A stretch of DNA of 6,476 nt from Geodermatophilaceae bacterium (GTDB lineage Bacteria > Actinomycetota > Actinomycetes > Mycobacteriales > Geodermatophilaceae), in assembly GCA_013811805.1 (NCBI GenBank), contig JACCUM010000088.1:1-6476 (forward strand), read 5' to 3'. Positions 5,090 to 6,476 of the stretch are shown here, piece after piece (the stretch's first letter is position 1; the number at the start of each line of letters is the position of its first letter). Below the pieces are notes generated by a model that saw nothing but the letters and a program-made list of their open reading frames with translations, had not been told where the DNA came from and ran no database searches. The position numbers were made by a program, and so were the translations under genes.

Positions 5090-6476
5090 GCCACACCACG
5101 GCCTTCGGAGTCCAGGGGATCCGGCGTCGCAGTCGCAACTCCGTGTACGAGATCGGGGTCGGCCACCCCCGGCCGCTCCTGCCAGAACTTCTTGTGCTGG
5201 GCCCGCCAGATCAGCATCAGCACGACTCCCACCAGGAAGACGCCGATCCCGATCACCAGCGGCGGCCCCAAGCCGAACCAGGCCTGGCCGCTGTAGGAGT
5301 TCTCCGGATCCGCGAGATCGAACACCGACTCGATCAGCAACCAGATCAACATCGCCGAGCCGATCAGCGGTCCGAGACCGATCAGCAGGAAGTTCTTCGC
5401 ACTCTCGGTGAGGTGCCGCCGGTAGTAGACCGCGCAGGCGATCCCGGTCAGCGAGTAGTAGAACGCGATCAGCAGGGACAGGGCGGTCAGCGTGTCGAAC
5501 AGCGCGTTCTCGCTGATCCTGCCGACCACGATGTACCAGATGATCGAGATTCCCGCGACCCACCACGTCGAGACGTCGGGCGTACGGAAGCGAGGGTGAA
5601 TGTGTCCGAAGTGCCTGGGCAGTGCGGCCCGTCTGGCCATCGACAGGCCGGTACGCGAGGCGGGCAGGATCGTGGTCTGGGTGGAGGCGATCGCCGCGAT
5701 CGAGACCGACACCAACAACACCCAGTCCCAGCCACCCATGACCTCGGTGGCCAGCAGCCCGAAGATGTACTCCTCTTCCTCCTGGTTCTCGGTGAGGAAG
5801 TCCGTACCGGCGTACGCCACGACGGCGTAGGCAACAGCGACGTAGGTGACCAGCAGGACCACGGTCGATGCGATAGCGGCCCTGCCGGGGGTGGACCTCG
5901 AGTTGGTGGTCTCCTCGGACAGGTTGACCGCCGATTCCCAGCCCCAGTAGGCGAAGACACCCAACAGCAGTCCGCCAGTCAACGCCGCGCCGCCCTCGCC
6001 GAAGGGGTTGAGCCAGGAGAAGGACGGGTCGAGTGAGTCCAGGGAACTGTCTCCGCTGACCGCCCGGACCAGCGCGACCACGGCGAAGACGAGCAGGGAC
6101 GAGACCTGGACGAGGATCAGAATGTTCTGCACCCGTGCCGACAGTTCGGTACCCAGCACGCAGATGGCAGTCATCAACAGCACCAGTGCGATGGTGAGGA
6201 GCGTGACGGCCCAGTAGTTCTCGGCCAACGTGTCCAGGCCGAGGGCCAGCAGGCCGAAGCGGACGCCCGTATCGGCCAGCGAGGCAACGATCAGCACGCC
6301 GGTCATGGCGATCGCCCAGCCGCCGAGCCAGCCCAGCCACGGGCCCATCGCCCGGGTGACCCAGGAGAACGTCGTACCGCAGTCGGTGTCGACCTTGTTG
6401 AGGTAGTAGAAGGCCGAGGCGATCAGCACCATCGGGACGAAGGACGCGAGCAGGACGCCGGGCGCGTAGATCCCCA
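5086..6476 (-). CDS. APC-superfamily amino acid/amine permease (5' end cut by window)
   Basis: An integral inner-membrane transporter of the APC superfamily, which imports amino acids or amines by proton or ion coupling. The frame is open to the right edge, and residues upstream of the ATG at 6432 (APGVLLASFVP) continue the hydrophobic helix, so that ATG is internal and the true start lies outside. About eleven membrane segments are visible; numbering from that ATG they fall near the start to 11, then 31-53, 73-95, 102-124, 150-168, 187-208, 234-254, 291-305, 313-337, 347-370 and 390-410. Family hallmarks are YYLNKVDTDCGTTFSWV after TM2, FAYWGWESAVNLSEET in the middle and the loop ASRTGLSMARRAALPRHFG. 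The tail from about 411 is polar and cytoplasmic. The substrate is not readable; amino acids, or polyamines given the neighbouring amine catabolism, are candidates. It leads the usp gene in an operon. Confidence 0.92.
   Translation of the reverse strand, partial: GIYAPGVLLASFVPMVLIASAFYYLNKVDTDCGTTFSWVTRAMGPWLGWLGGWAIAMTGVLIVASLADTGVRFGLLALGLDTLAENYWAVTLLTIALVLLMTAICVLGTELSARVQNILILVQVSSLLVFAVVALVRAVSGDSSLDSLDPSFSWLNPFGEGGAALTGGLLLGVFAYWGWESAVNLSEETTNSRSTPGRAAIASTVVLLVTYVAVAYAVVAYAGTDFLTENQEEEEYIFGLLATEVMGGWDWVLLVSVSIAAIASTQTTILPASRTGLSMARRAALPRHFGHIHPRFRTPDVSTWWVAGISIIWYIVVGRISENALFDTLTALSLLIAFYYSLTGIACAVYYRRHLTESAKNFLLIGLGPLIGSAMLIWLLIESVFDLADPENSYSGQAWFGLGPPLVIGIGVFLVGVVLMLIWRAQHKKFWQERPGVADPDLVHGVATATPDPLDSEGRGVA

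Noticed and set aside
5052..5138. N-terminal extension of the universal stress protein by 29 residues
   Set aside because: It lies inside the permease gene and is highly basic. The family starts at the MSIVLGYDES strand, and GGAGGAG precedes that ATG.
4501..6036. 511-codon open frame on the + strand across the pseudogene tail, usp and permease
   Set aside because: Only its first residues (LPSHGPEL) are meaningful, being the end of the decayed MBL-fold protein. The rest is antisense to usp and the permease and has no motif.
5048..6340. 430-codon minus-strand frame overlapping the permease
   Set aside because: It is an out-of-frame shadow of the permease. Only its last 13 codons, starting at the ATG at 5089, have a context worth noting, and those are described separately.
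1..6476. Search for tRNA, rRNA, CRISPR repeats, insertion-sequence ends and attachment sites
   Set aside because: No regularly spaced direct repeats, transposase motifs, terminal repeats with target duplications or cloverleaf-like sequences were seen by eye on either strand.

Overview
The window looks like chromosomal DNA of a high-GC actinobacterium. GC is high throughout, third codon positions are strongly G/C, CGTAC-type words are frequent, and the antisense strands of the real genes are open for hundreds of codons. The order cannot be fixed from this sequence; the protein types would fit a soil Propionibacteriales- or Micrococcales-like organism, but that is an impression only.

Layout, left to right. 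(1) A possible 3' tail of a + strand gene (1-66) and a short empty gap. (2) A long near-perfect hairpin (143-193) that probably works as a bidirectional terminator. (3) A minus-strand block read from right to left: a TetR-family regulator (3235-3885), an agmatinase/ureohydrolase (2123-3142) and a copper/topaquinone amine oxidase (192-2126). The last two overlap by ATGA. (4) An 80-bp divergent intergenic region (3886-3965) with a perfect 9-9-9 inverted repeat, the best candidate operator of the TetR protein. (5) On the + strand, the wreck of a metallo-beta-lactamase-fold hydrolase gene (about 3966-4589): family motifs appear in order but in different frames, and one metal-binding His is changed to Tyr. 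(6) A second minus-strand operon read from the right edge: an APC-superfamily amino acid/amine permease cut by the window edge (5086-6476), then a single-domain universal stress protein (4626-5051). The two are bridged by a 13-codon ORF overlapping both neighbours by ATGA.

How the genes may work together (inference). The ureohydrolase releases urea from a guanidino compound and the amine oxidase oxidises a primary amine to an aldehyde, ammonia and H2O2. Their translational coupling suggests one catabolic route for agmatine-like compounds: either agmatine to putrescine and then oxidation, or oxidation to 4-guanidinobutanal/4-guanidinobutyrate and then urea release. The permease could import the substrate, but it is in a separate operon beyond the pseudogene. 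The TetR gene is intact while its divergent partner is decayed, so the regulator may now serve only itself and perhaps the downstream catabolic pair.

I see no tRNA, rRNA, CRISPR array, insertion sequence or attachment site. No clearly new multi-gene system is visible. The most informative signals are the coupled guanidino/amine catabolic pair, the symmetric operator-promoter, the decaying hydrolase and the three structured intergenic elements.
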